Shown: in pieces, positions 9,448 through 18,449 of the stretch
Numbering within the stretch: position 1 is the stretch's first letter
Layout: each line of letters opens with the position of its first letter
Assembly (NCBI GenBank): GCA_900766195.1
Contig: CAAFUN010000112.1
Location: forward strand, 16,764 to 80,763
Source of the DNA: an uncultured Bacteroides sp.
GTDB taxonomy: Bacteria > Bacteroidota > Bacteroidia > Bacteroidales > Bacteroidaceae
DNA: 64,000 bases
Direction of reading: 5' to 3'
The notes under the pieces: model-generated
Databases searched by the model: none
The model's input: only the letters and a program-made list of their open reading frames with translations
What the model was told of the DNA's origin: nothing
Translations under genes and position numbers: made by a program

Positions 9448-10788
9448 ATGAGAAAGATTACAATTCACGACAAAGGAAGCAGTATTTGGGAAAGATATGC
9501 TTTTGCTCTTTTATTATTGGTCGCAGTAAGCCCTTTGAGTATTTACGCCCAATCTAATTATTATATCAAAGACCCGGAAGGATTCAACTTTATTCTGCAT
9601 GTGACAACTCAGGGAAAGGAAATAAGTGGCTTCACTAGAGAGGCAGCTCTTTTGGACTATACTTCCAAATTACAATATAAAATAATCAAAGCAGTGAGCT
9701 CACTTAAATATCCTGAGATCATCAGGTTTCAAGGTACCATAACCGACCATGCTTTTGAAGGAACATACCACAATCTATTCTCTTCATACAAAATAATAGG
9801 AAAGATCAGTGATGACTCCATTTCGTATTCGTTGTATAATGAAGACAACAGTATGTATAAAAGTCTCAAAGGAGCTAAAGCCACTAATTACATAAAAAAA
9901 GATTATACTAAGCTGGTTGATGAAATCATTCAACTAACTGAAAATAATATTTTTAACCTGGAGATGCTACACACAAAGAAATGGGAAAACTTCAAAAAGA
10001 AGATGAGAGCAGCTGCTCCTGGTATTTCGGATGATTTAGAATTTCAAACGGGTCATTACGCTTTAGCGAGAGAACTTGATTTTTCTCATTTTTATCTTGT
10101 CAGCAATGCTCCATCATTACCGAAGCAAGATAACATTTCTCTAAAAGAGATAGATAAAAATACTGTTTTGCTCAAAATAGGGAGTTTTTTTGAAAGTAGT
10201 GAGAAAATAAAATCATCGTTGGACACTATTCAGTCAAGAGGCTATAGCAACTTGATAATTGATCTGCGTGGCAATCCCGGTGGAAAATTCAGTTCAACAT
10301 CAACTGTAGCAAATTTTTTGACTGATAAGAATTTTATAAGTGGTTACTTTCCAAACAGACAGTGGTATAATGAATATAAACGACTGCCCAATGAAAGCGA
10401 TCTTGACAAGTTCAACCTAATTGACAAAGACAGTATTCAGAAAGAATCATCATACGGATTCTATGTTCAATCCAAAGGAATTAACACTCCGTACAAAGGA
10501 AAGATCTATTTCTTAGTGAACCGAAAAACAGGTAGTTCGGCAGAAGCATTGACTATTGGTGCCAAAGAATATCATTTGGGTAAAATAGTAGGTCAAAAAA
10601 CAGCTGGTGGACTGTTGAGTGCCAAAAAGTTTAAGCTAGACGACGATATTTCATTAATAGTACCCGTCAATGATTTCATCTCTTTCAAAGGCTATAGAGT
10701 AGACAAAAAGGGCATTGAACCCGATGTTGAGACAAAGACCGGAGAAGAACTGGAACGAGCGATAAAACTTATCAAAGACACCAAGTAA
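9448..10788 (+). CDS. S41-family serine peptidase, secreted
   Basis: A 446-residue protein with a signal peptide or N-terminal anchor (ALLLLVAVSPLSIYAQ). The C-terminal half carries the S41 (tail-specific protease-like) core: LIIDLRGNPGG near residue 270, and TGSSAEALTIGA with the likely nucleophile Ser at about 364, followed by VGQKTAGG. No PDZ domain is obvious. The ATG at 9448 is preferred over the GTG at 9421, which overlaps the previous gene and would put charge ahead of the signal peptide. As last gene of the barrel operon it may process a peptide or protein handled by the barrels. That role is inferred from position only. Confidence 0.8.
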   Translation: MRKITIHDKGSSIWERYAFALLLLVAVSPLSIYAQSNYYIKDPEGFNFILHVTTQGKEISGFTREAALLDYTSKLQYKIIKAVSSLKYPEIIRFQGTITDHAFEGTYHNLFSSYKIIGKISDDSISYSLYNEDNSMYKSLKGAKATNYIKKDYTKLVDEIIQLTENNIFNLEMLHTKKWENFKKKMRAAAPGISDDLEFQTGHYALARELDFSHFYLVSNAPSLPKQDNISLKEIDKNTVLLKIGSFFESSEKIKSSLDTIQSRGYSNLIIDLRGNPGGKFSSTSTVANFLTDKNFISGYFPNRQWYNEYKRLPNESDLDKFNLIDKDSIQKESSYGFYVQSKGINTPYKGKIYFLVNRKTGSSAEALTIGAKEYHLGKIVGQKTAGGLLSAKKFKLDDDISLIVPVNDFISFKGYRVDKKGIEPDVETKTGEELERAIKLIKDTK

Positions 10789-10848
10789 CGTTACTCATTT
10801 TTAGAAAGCAGTCTTAACACTTTCTCAATATAATTTTTCGACATTTCA

Positions 10849-10948
10849 TCCTACACCCTACACGCCTCTGTAACTCACTATCAAACAGAATGATACAAAG
10901 AAAGAAGCGTGTAGGATAGTGTAGAATTTATTTTTGAAATCCTACACT
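10849..10948. repeat. TCCTACAC inverted/direct repeat group
   Basis: TCCTACACCCTACACGC (10849-10865) faces GCGTGTAGGATAGTGTAG (10907-10924) as an imperfect inverted repeat with a 41-base spacer. A further TCCTACACT follows at 10940-10948. The transcript could fold into a long stem after the S41 peptidase gene. Confidence 0.55.
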
Positions 10949-11213
10949 AAATTCTCATATCGCAACAAACAATCATCCTAAAAACATTGATTTACACCCC
11001 AATACACACATCTCAAAGTCCATTTCTGTAAATATCAAAACAGCCCGTTTTTGCATTCAATTAGAGCCTATTTTGAGCTTTTTTCTTCAAAAGTTCGCTA
11101 AAACGGCTATAACATGCACGGATAATGTAGGAATAAGCCGTAAAATAAACAACTCTGTTCGACTGATAAAATGTAGCAATACATGTTTAATAATTCCTCG
11201 TTTCTACATACAC

Positions 11214-11309
11214 AACTCCGGCTCCCACATGGGATCCATATAGTTCCGGTAGCGGCTCCATCAGGTTCCGCTATGTGATCCGACGAGTTCCCACGTGTGA
11301 TCCGGAGTT
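11214..11309. repeat. 96-base imperfect inverted repeat
   Basis: AACTCCGG (11214-11221) is matched by CCGGAGTT (11302-11309). The arms continue inward with partial complementarity (TCCCACATGGGA against TCCCACGTGTGA, then GTAGCGG against CCGCTAT). The segment is visibly richer in G and C than its surroundings, as expected for a structured RNA or a mobile-element end. Confidence 0.55.
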
Positions 11310-11337
11310 ATACTACTGCAAAAGAGACAAAAGTCAT

Positions 11338-11359
11338 TGTACTTCCCTGAAAGTGGCTG
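11338..11359. repeat. 22-base direct repeat, copy 1
   Basis: This copy starts TGTACTTCCCTGAAAGTGG and ends CTG. It matches copy 2 at 21 of 22 positions and lies 213 bases upstream of it in the same orientation. Both are followed by a loosely similar TATTTT-rich stretch. Confidence 0.6.
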
Positions 11360-11550
11360 ACTATTTTATTTCTTATAGCTATAACATGTTGACTCAAAAA
11401 ATTACTAATCTTATAAAAAGTTTACTCTATTGTTTATAACTCTGCTATCAGGTTGACTGTTTTCAGAGTTATCCCTGTTATAGGTTGACTAATCTTTTAG
11501 AAAGAAGAAAAAAGCAAGCGATAGCTCTCTCTATCGGATTTAGTAGGGTA

Positions 11551-11572
11551 TGTACTTCCCTGAAAGTGGTTG
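11551..11572. repeat. 22-base direct repeat, copy 2
   Basis: Second copy of the TGTACTTCCCTGAAAGTGG element, with T in place of C near the end. Repeated end motifs of this type occur in some insertion sequence families, but no transposase gene is present between or beside the copies. Confidence 0.6.
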
Positions 11573-11785
11573 TGTTATTTTGTGAAAAACGTGATAAGAT
11601 TCCTCAAAAAGCTTTTTCCTATCTTGTATTTTCTGTTGGAATTTATAGTAAATCCTGCTCATAGGGAGAGAAAGTTTCTACCAATAAACAAATTTGCTTG
11701 CTAATCAACTTTCGCTGATTGAGTTATTAAAGGAACCTTATTTTAAATTATTTGAAAAAACAATCTAAGGATTGATTAAAATCAT

Positions 11786-11793
11786 TAATTTTG
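11786..11793 (+). promoter_or_regulatory. Putative -7 box of the sigma factor gene
   Basis: TAATTTTG fits TAnnTTTG and lies 32 bases before the ECF sigma start codon. Just upstream is a short dyad, TGATT-AA-AATCA. No convincing -33 TTTG is seen at the normal spacing. Confidence 0.4.
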
Positions 11794-11825
11794 TTCTGCA
11801 GTTAACGAAATATACTACATAATAC

Positions 11826-12374
11826 ATGGGAAAATATACTGATGACATATTCTTACTTCGTCAGATAAAGGAAGACAATGAAATTGCTTTCAAGTTTCTA
11901 TTTGAAATTTATTTTGCTCCTATTTGTCGGTTTATATTCTTATATATTAAAAACAAATCGATAGTGGAAGAAATATCTCTGGACGTATTTACTGCTTTCT
12001 GGGAAAAAAGAAAGACTATAGAGGTTAAGCTTTCTCTTAAAGCATATTTATTTCAGTCAGCCCGGAATCATGCGGTAAATTACATAAGAGACAATCGCCA
12101 TATTATATCTGTAACCGAAGATAATTTTATCGAAATATTTGAAGAAGACAACCCTCTTGAAGTGCAGGAACTGGGAAATCTAATCGAAGAAGCAATCTGT
12201 GCATTACCCCAGAAATGCCAGGAAGTGTTTCGTAAAAGCAGAGAAGATAATCTGACAAACAAAGAAATTGCTTTACAACTCAATATTACCACAAAAACTG
12301 TAGAGGCTCAGATTACCAAATCTTTAAAGCTAATAAGAGAATATCTTTCAAAATCATATAATTATTTATTTTGA
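11826..12374 (+). CDS. ECF RNA polymerase sigma factor
   Basis: A 182-residue protein with sigma region 2 (about 20-90; FKFLFEIYFAPICRFIFLYIK and SARNHAVNYIRD) and region 4 (about 120-175; LPQKCQEVFRKSREDNLTNKEIALQL, then TTKTVEAQITKSL). Size and motifs fit Bacteroidetes ECF sigma factors. The FecR gene is next, 78 bases downstream, followed by an STN-containing SusC. This is the classical trans-envelope arrangement in which the receptor signals through FecR to free the sigma factor. It likely controls the SusCD and glycosidase genes downstream. Confidence 0.93.
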   Translation: MGKYTDDIFLLRQIKEDNEIAFKFLFEIYFAPICRFIFLYIKNKSIVEEISLDVFTAFWEKRKTIEVKLSLKAYLFQSARNHAVNYIRDNRHIISVTEDNFIEIFEEDNPLEVQELGNLIEEAICALPQKCQEVFRKSREDNLTNKEIALQLNITTKTVEAQITKSLKLIREYLSKSYNYLF

Positions 12375-12452
12375 AAGATATCAATAATAAATAAAAACTG
12401 GATTAGGGTTGTTATCGTTTTTGGTGTCTAACATATAAAGACCAAATTATAA

Positions 12453-13439
12453 ATGAATCGACTAATACCCTGGAAGCTAATAATTGCTCATCTAAAAAAT
12501 GAAGCAACACCCGAAGAAGAAATCCTTCTTCAGAATTGGCTTGGTGAAAATAATAATTTAGAGTTATTAGCAGAAATAGAGCTTCTTTGGGACAAAATAC
12601 AGTCCGAAGTATCATCTTATAATCCTAACGTTGAGCATTATTGGGAAATGATGCAAGGACGTATCACTAGCGGAAAAAACAATAAAAAAACAAAAAGCAA
12701 AAGGTCAATTAAAGAACGGCTGTTCGTTATTACTGCTGCTGCCAGTATAATATTGGCAATCGGTATGTCATATTTGCTTTTAAGCAAAGAAAGTAAAGAA
12801 ATCCATTCATATTCAGCAATAAGTGGTAAATCTAAAATAACCTTACCGGATAACAGTACAATTTGGGTTAATTCCGGCTCAACAATAAGCTATCCCGGGG
12901 CATTCTCAGATAACAGACAGGTTAACCTGATAGGTGAAGCGGCTTTTAATGTTGTAAAAGATCAAAAACACCCCTTTATAGTATCTGTATCGGGTATTAG
13001 AATAAAAGTATATGGCACCTGCTTTAATGTTTCCTCATACAACAACGAAGAAAATATCACAATAGCCCTCAAAGAAGGGTCTGTTTCTATCATTATAAAT
13101 GATAACGAATCTTTCCTGAAACCGGGAGAAAAAGCTACAATAAACAAGAAAAACATGTCTCTATTCATTGATAAAGCAAATGTCGGTTTAGAATTCTTTT
13201 GGGCAAATGAATCTGTATTCTTCAAGTCGAAATCTTTAGAATATATCTGTGAATACCTTGAAAAATGGTATAAAGTAAAAATAGAAGTAGATTCGGCGAT
13301 TGCACAAAGCCAGTTTTATACTTTTACAATTAAAGATGATTCTTTGGAGCAGATATTACGGATAATGTCTAAAATAAATCCGATAACATACTCTTTTGAT
13401 GAGAAGAACAATGTAAAGATAATGAAAGTCAAACCCTGA
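12453..13439 (+). CDS. FecR-type anti-sigma factor
   Basis: A 328-residue protein with a short cytoplasmic N-terminal part (about 1-85), one membrane segment (about 90-111), a periplasmic FecR domain (about 120-225; GKSKITLPDNSTIWVNSGS, YGTCFNVSSY) and a C-terminal DUF4974-like domain (about 255-326; SLEYICEYLEKWYKVKI). In this family the N-terminal part binds the sigma factor and the periplasmic part contacts the STN domain of the receptor. The partner receptor is the SusC-like gene 180 bases downstream. Confidence 0.92.
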   Translation: MNRLIPWKLIIAHLKNEATPEEEILLQNWLGENNNLELLAEIELLWDKIQSEVSSYNPNVEHYWEMMQGRITSGKNNKKTKSKRSIKERLFVITAAASIILAIGMSYLLLSKESKEIHSYSAISGKSKITLPDNSTIWVNSGSTISYPGAFSDNRQVNLIGEAAFNVVKDQKHPFIVSVSGIRIKVYGTCFNVSSYNNEENITIALKEGSVSIIINDNESFLKPGEKATINKKNMSLFIDKANVGLEFFWANESVFFKSKSLEYICEYLEKWYKVKIEVDSAIAQSQFYTFTIKDDSLEQILRIMSKINPITYSFDEKNNVKIMKVKP

Positions 13440-13619
13440 ATATGATATGCCTATGAAATAAATACCAAAGAAAAACACAGGGAAGGCATAAAATATTTTA
13501 TACCTTCCCTATAAGGGCTCTTCCTTATACTATAATAAAAGATAAAACACATGGACTGGAAAAGTTGGCGCTTTTGAGTTCAGCCCATAAGTTATCAATC
13601 TAATAGTTAATACAAATGT

Positions 13620-16600
13620 ATGAAAAAAAAAGAATTAATTAAGAAAAAGCATCTATATAGATTTACGTTTTTTATTTTATTGTTATTCCACGGCCTGACA
13701 ATCAATGCACAGGAGAAAATCACTCTACATTTTACAGATATAACATTGGACGAAGCGATAAAGAAAATAGAGGCTTCGAGTAAATACACTTTCTTTTATG
13801 ACGATAAGAAAACTGATCTTAGGCAAAAGGTAAGTGTGAATGCCTCAAACCAGACAATAGAATCCATTCTAACTTCGATGCTTAGGCCGACTAATCTGGA
13901 TTTTGCGATTGAGAACAAGCAAATTGCACTAATAAACAAAAAACAAGCGAAGACAGATAGTAATTTAATAAAAATAACAGGAGCAGTTAAAGACAATACA
14001 GGAGACGCCATTGCCGGGGCCAGTGTAGTCGTTACAAATTCGACGATAGGAACATTGACCGATATTAATGGGCAGTTTAGCCTCGAAATCCCCCAGAACT
14101 CCCTTATCAGTATATCTTTTCTCGGCTACATAAAACAGGAAGTCAGAGTGACGAAAAGCCAGATATTAGATATCGCATTAGCCGAAAATATGATTTTGCT
14201 CAGCGATGTCGTAGTTATTGGCTATGGATCTATAAAAAAATCGGATGCTACCGGAGCTGTAGACATTATTAAAAGTTCGGATTTCAATAAAGGAGTAGCC
14301 TCTTCGCCCGAATCACTGTTTAATGGTCATATTGCCGGAGTACAGGTGACACCGGGCAGTGGGCAACCAGGTACTAAAACAAGCGTCAGGATTCGTGGAG
14401 TTAACTCAATATCAGCTTCCAGCGAACCATTATATGTAATTGACGGCGTTCCGATCGACAATACAAGAACAGCTGTCAGAGTTGATGGAGACGCAGCTTT
14501 AAGTAATATGACCATGAATCCATTATCCATGATTGCAGCTTCGGACATCGAGTCGATGACTGTCCTAAAAGACGCATCAGCCACAGCCATTTACGGATCG
14601 CGTGGAGCAAACGGGGTAATTATTGTTACCACAAAAGGCGGAAAAGAAGGAATTACTTCTGTTAATTATTCTAGTTCTGTCGGATTCTCATATGTTTCTA
14701 AAAAAATCGATGTATTAGATGCATATCAATATCGTCAATATGTTCCTAACATCAGCCGTACAACTTCGACTGACTGGCAGGACGAGATATTCAGAACCGC
14801 CTTGGTTCAAGATCATAATCTTACCATAAGCAGTGGTAATAAAAATACGAATTACCGGGCATCAGTGAGTGCATCTACACAAGACGGAGTAATAATATCT
14901 ACCGGTCTGAATCGTTATACACTCCGCTTTAATGTAACACATAAAATGTTTGAAGACCGATTGATTTTTAATGTGAATGCAAATAACACGCATTACAAGT
15001 TTAATAATATATTGGAACAGCAAACAGGAGGAGCTCAAGGGGGTATAATTAATAATGCACTTAAAGCAGACCCTACCCAGTCGGTATATAATGAGGACGG
15101 TACGTTTAATGAATATTCCAAAGTAAGCGTGAGGAATCCTGTGGCTATGGCAAAACAAATCAGTGATAAAAGTACCGGCGACCGTTTTATCGGAAATGGT
15201 GACGTTACTTTCTTTTTTCTGCCGAAGATTTTATCTGCAAAAGTAAATTTCGGTTATGACGTTGACAATACTGCCCGTAAAGCTTATCAGCCAAGAACAT
15301 CGGTAGTAGCCGAAAATGTCGGAGGGCGTGCCCTTACTGAAAATAACAGGTATTCTAATTACCTCTTCGAATCTTACCTGGCTTTCGATAAAACTTTTCA
15401 TAAAATACACCACATAAATGTTATAGGTGGGTATTCATGGCAAGAGTTTGATAATTATTTATCCTCAGTCAAGGCTGAAGGTTTTGTCAATGACAATTTA
15501 GGAGCAAATAATATGGGCGGTGGCCGCAATCAGAATGCTAAAAATGAAAGAGAAAGAAATAGATTAATATCTTTCTATGGCCGCGTAAATTATAATCTAC
15601 TGGATAAGTACCTGCTGACAGCTACAATCCGTCGCGACGGCTCGTCCCGTTTCGGGATTAATAACCGATGGGGAGTTTTCCCGTCTGCCGCATTGGCTTG
15701 GAAAATAAAGGAAGAAAGTTTTTTGAAGGATTTTAATTTTATAAGTGACCTGAAAGTCCGTCTGGGCTATGGAGTTACCGGGAACCAGGATATAGGTAAT
15801 TTTAGATATAGCCAAACCTACCAAATAGATGTCAAAAAGGGAACTGAATTTGGGGGAATTTTTTATCCCGGCTATAACATTACAGGTATTGCTAACCCGA
15901 ATCTGAAATGGGAACAAACAGCCCAATTCAATTTTGGTATCGATTATTCAATATTGGGAAATAGAATAAGAGGATCCATTGATTTATATCATAAAAAAAC
16001 ATCTAACCTGCTGCTTACAATTGATGCCATTCAGCCGGCAGTAAGTTCTACTTATCTTGATAATATCGGGGAAATGACAAATAAAGGTATAGAGTTTTCA
16101 GTAAATGGTTCGATAATTAACAATAAAAATTTTAGTTGGAATGCTAATTTCAACATAGCTTATAACAAAAATAAAATAACCAAATTATACAATGATAAAG
16201 ATATAATTTATGGTAGCATCAGCGGAGCCGGAGCGTCTGGAAATTCGCAAATACTCAGGGTTGGCCAACCGATCGGATCGTTTTATGGGAAAAAATTTCT
16301 GAGACTAGAAAACGGGAAAGAGGTATTTGAATCGGATGAGCGTACAGTTATAGGTAAAGCTTTACCAGACTATGTTATCGGTTTCACAAATTCATTTACC
16401 TATAAGGATTTCGACCTTTCTTTTGTTTCAAGATTGAATATAGGCAATGATGTATATAACAATACACGTGCAGAATTAAGTCAGGGTAACCGCCTGCCGG
16501 GACAAAACACAAATATGGAAGGTGCTAATTTCCATAAAGACGGCGGAGGCGGAATTGAATATTCATCCTCACGCTGGGTGGAAGATGCCTCGTTTCTCAG

Positions 16601-16829
16601 ATTAGATAATTTGACATTAGGTTATAATTTCATTTTTGCCCCCAAAATTATAAAATCCGCCCGTGTATATATAACCGCACAGAACTTGTTTACAATCACT
16701 AAGTACAAGGGTTATGACCCTGAGGTAAATAACACAAGTGATAGCAAAGGTGTACAGGCTATCGGCATAGATTATTGTAGTTATCCTCATGCCAGAACAT
16801 TTTTACTAGGCCTTAATGTTAATTTTTAA
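13620..16829 (+). CDS. susC: SusC-like TonB-dependent transporter with STN domain
   Basis: A 1069-residue outer membrane transporter. After the signal peptide (LTINAQ) come the STN signalling domain (about 30-100), a carboxypeptidase-regulatory-like domain (about 118-195; ITGAVKDNTGDAIAGASV), the TonB-box/plug region (about 200-330; VVVIGYGSIKKSDATGAV, then YVIDGVPID and AIYGSRGANGVI) and a large barrel ending in an aromatic residue (LGLNVNF). It imports an oligosaccharide with the SusD partner encoded next. The STN domain links import to the ECF/FecR pair upstream. The downstream enzymes suggest alpha-linked glucose disaccharides or oligosaccharides as cargo. Confidence 0.95.
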   Translation: MKKKELIKKKHLYRFTFFILLLFHGLTINAQEKITLHFTDITLDEAIKKIEASSKYTFFYDDKKTDLRQKVSVNASNQTIESILTSMLRPTNLDFAIENKQIALINKKQAKTDSNLIKITGAVKDNTGDAIAGASVVVTNSTIGTLTDINGQFSLEIPQNSLISISFLGYIKQEVRVTKSQILDIALAENMILLSDVVVIGYGSIKKSDATGAVDIIKSSDFNKGVASSPESLFNGHIAGVQVTPGSGQPGTKTSVRIRGVNSISASSEPLYVIDGVPIDNTRTAVRVDGDAALSNMTMNPLSMIAASDIESMTVLKDASATAIYGSRGANGVIIVTTKGGKEGITSVNYSSSVGFSYVSKKIDVLDAYQYRQYVPNISRTTSTDWQDEIFRTALVQDHNLTISSGNKNTNYRASVSASTQDGVIISTGLNRYTLRFNVTHKMFEDRLIFNVNANNTHYKFNNILEQQTGGAQGGIINNALKADPTQSVYNEDGTFNEYSKVSVRNPVAMAKQISDKSTGDRFIGNGDVTFFFLPKILSAKVNFGYDVDNTARKAYQPRTSVVAENVGGRALTENNRYSNYLFESYLAFDKTFHKIHHINVIGGYSWQEFDNYLSSVKAEGFVNDNLGANNMGGGRNQNAKNERERNRLISFYGRVNYNLLDKYLLTATIRRDGSSRFGINNRWGVFPSAALAWKIKEESFLKDFNFISDLKVRLGYGVTGNQDIGNFRYSQTYQIDVKKGTEFGGIFYPGYNITGIANPNLKWEQTAQFNFGIDYSILGNRIRGSIDLYHKKTSNLLLTIDAIQPAVSSTYLDNIGEMTNKGIEFSVNGSIINNKNFSWNANFNIAYNKNKITKLYNDKDIIYGSISGAGASGNSQILRVGQPIGSFYGKKFLRLENGKEVFESDERTVIGKALPDYVIGFTNSFTYKDFDLSFVSRLNIGNDVYNNTRAELSQGNRLPGQNTNMEGANFHKDGGGGIEYSSSRWVEDASFLRLDNLTLGYNFIFAPKIIKSARVYITAQNLFTITKYKGYDPEVNNTSDSKGVQAIGIDYCSYPHARTFLLGLNVNF

Positions 16830-16839
16830 TTTTCTCAAA

Positions 16840-18357
16840 ATGAAAAAAGCATTCCTATTAATAGCAATAATATATTTAGTTTCGGCATGTACCGATTTAA
16901 ATATAGTCCCCGATAGTAAACTTACAGATGATACCGCTTATAAAGAAAAAGAAGAGTTCTTGAACGGTTTAGCAGGGGTATATACAACTTTGAGTGTATG
17001 GTCCGAAATCGTTTACAAAGTAGGGGCTTCTACCGACGAAATGATCTTCCCTGCCCGTGGCGGAGATTGGAAAGGAGATTTACAGTCAATACATACACAT
17101 ACATGGAAAGCAGATAATGGCGAACTCAATGGATTATATACGAACATATCCAATATAATTGCAGTATCCAATGCTTTTATCGACGCAGTAGATGCCAGTG
17201 CGTTTAAGAATGACAGTGATGTAAAAGTTATCAGATCAGAAGCCCGATTTGTCAGGGCATTTGCATATTTTCTAATGATGGATATGTATGGCAATGTTCC
17301 ATTGGTAACCACTTCTGCCTACGATGCAAATAACCCTCCCAAACAAAACTCCAGATCGGAAATCTATAATTTCATAGAAAGTGAATTGATCAAACTATCG
17401 AAAGCAGACCTTCCCGAAACTTCCGTATATGGCCGCGTAAACCGCTATACAGCTAAAACCCTTTTGGCTAAATTATACCTCAATGCTGAAGTCTATTTAG
17501 GGTCGGGAAATGTGAAATGGCAAGAGGTAGTTAATCTAACGCAAGAAGTAATGACCGGAGGTAATTATATTCTGGAAGACAATTTTAAGAGCGTATTTGC
17601 ATGGGACAATTTCAATAGTAAAGAGATCATATTTGCTATGGTATGCAATAGTTCGTACAGTTCTCCCGAAAATATATCTTATCTGTTTTCTATAGGAGAC
17701 CTCAGAGCCAAATACGGATCGTTTGCTTCCGGCTGGAACGGAGCTTCTGTAACACCTACTTTTTACAGATCTTATGATGATGCGCAAGACATTCGTTTGA
17801 AAGCATTTATTGTGGGTGCTCAATTTGATACCCAAGGTAGCCCTATTATTGCGATGGATGACAGTGGCGTAACGCGGCAACTTACATATTCTATCGATTA
17901 CTTAGGAGCAGATCCCGTAAACAATGCTGATCATTGGGACGGCGGGCGTGGCGGTAAATATCTGATGGATGGTATCGGCGGTACAATGGTTGAAAGAGGG
18001 TTAAACAACGATATGCCGATTCTGCGTTATGCCGATGTATTAATGATGCGTGCCGAAGCATTGTTCAAATTAAATCCGTCAAGTGCTGAGGCATTAACAC
18101 TAGTTAATCTGGTAAGAACCCGTAATGGACACAATCCGGTATATGCGTTATCTTCGTTGACAGCAGACAATCTACTGGCAGAACGTGGGCGTGAGTTTGC
18201 CTGGGAAGGATGGAGACGAAATGATCAGATCCGTTTTGGTAAATGGGAGAGCGCCTGGGATTTTAAAAAAGTCAGTGATTCGAAGTATAAGCTATTCCCT
18301 ATTCCTCAAATACAAATAGATTCCAATCCTAATCTAAAACAAAATGAAGGGTATTAA
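16840..18357 (+). CDS. susD: SusD/RagB-like surface glycan-binding lipoprotein
   Basis: A 505-residue lipoprotein (YLVSAC lipobox) with the SusD/RagB pattern: an N-terminal TPR-like part (FLNGLAGVYTTLS, RAFAYFLMMDMYGNVPLV) and a C-terminal segment with VNLVRTRNGHNPV, ERGREFAWEGWRRNDQIRFG and the closing NPNLKQNEGY. The ATG at 16840 gives the lipoprotein signal. The in-frame ATG at 16816 lies inside the end of susC and would spoil it. SusD caps the SusC channel and binds the substrate at the cell surface. Confidence 0.95.
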   Translation: MKKAFLLIAIIYLVSACTDLNIVPDSKLTDDTAYKEKEEFLNGLAGVYTTLSVWSEIVYKVGASTDEMIFPARGGDWKGDLQSIHTHTWKADNGELNGLYTNISNIIAVSNAFIDAVDASAFKNDSDVKVIRSEARFVRAFAYFLMMDMYGNVPLVTTSAYDANNPPKQNSRSEIYNFIESELIKLSKADLPETSVYGRVNRYTAKTLLAKLYLNAEVYLGSGNVKWQEVVNLTQEVMTGGNYILEDNFKSVFAWDNFNSKEIIFAMVCNSSYSSPENISYLFSIGDLRAKYGSFASGWNGASVTPTFYRSYDDAQDIRLKAFIVGAQFDTQGSPIIAMDDSGVTRQLTYSIDYLGADPVNNADHWDGGRGGKYLMDGIGGTMVERGLNNDMPILRYADVLMMRAEALFKLNPSSAEALTLVNLVRTRNGHNPVYALSSLTADNLLAERGREFAWEGWRRNDQIRFGKWESAWDFKKVSDSKYKLFPIPQIQIDSNPNLKQNEGY

Positions 18358-18374
18358 GTATTAATCATCTATTT

Positions 18375-18412
18375 ACGTTTTAGTACTTGGTATATACCGG
18401 GTACTAAAACGT
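18375..18412. terminator. Strong hairpin between susD and the glycosidase genes
   Basis: ACGTTTTAGTAC (18375-18386) pairs with GTACTAAAACGT (18401-18412). The inner GGTATATACC pairs with itself, and the TT/GG step between them can form wobble pairs, so the element is almost a full 38-base palindrome. There is no T-run after it. It may stabilise the susCD mRNA end or reduce read-through into the enzyme genes. Confidence 0.65.
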
Positions 18413-18449
18413 TCTCATCTTATTCAAAATAATTAAAGATTAATTAATA

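Larger units (their letters stand above)
10789..11825. other. Gene-free, repeat-rich intergenic region
   Basis: No coding frame of note is seen in about 1 kb. It holds TCCTACAC-type repeats (10849-10948), a G+C-richer imperfect inverted repeat (11214-11309), a 22-base direct repeat (11338 and 11551), and several copies of GTTGACT between about 11389 and 11490. It separates the barrel operon from the alpha-glucoside locus and may be a scar of an inserted element. I cannot assign an element family. Confidence 0.6.
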
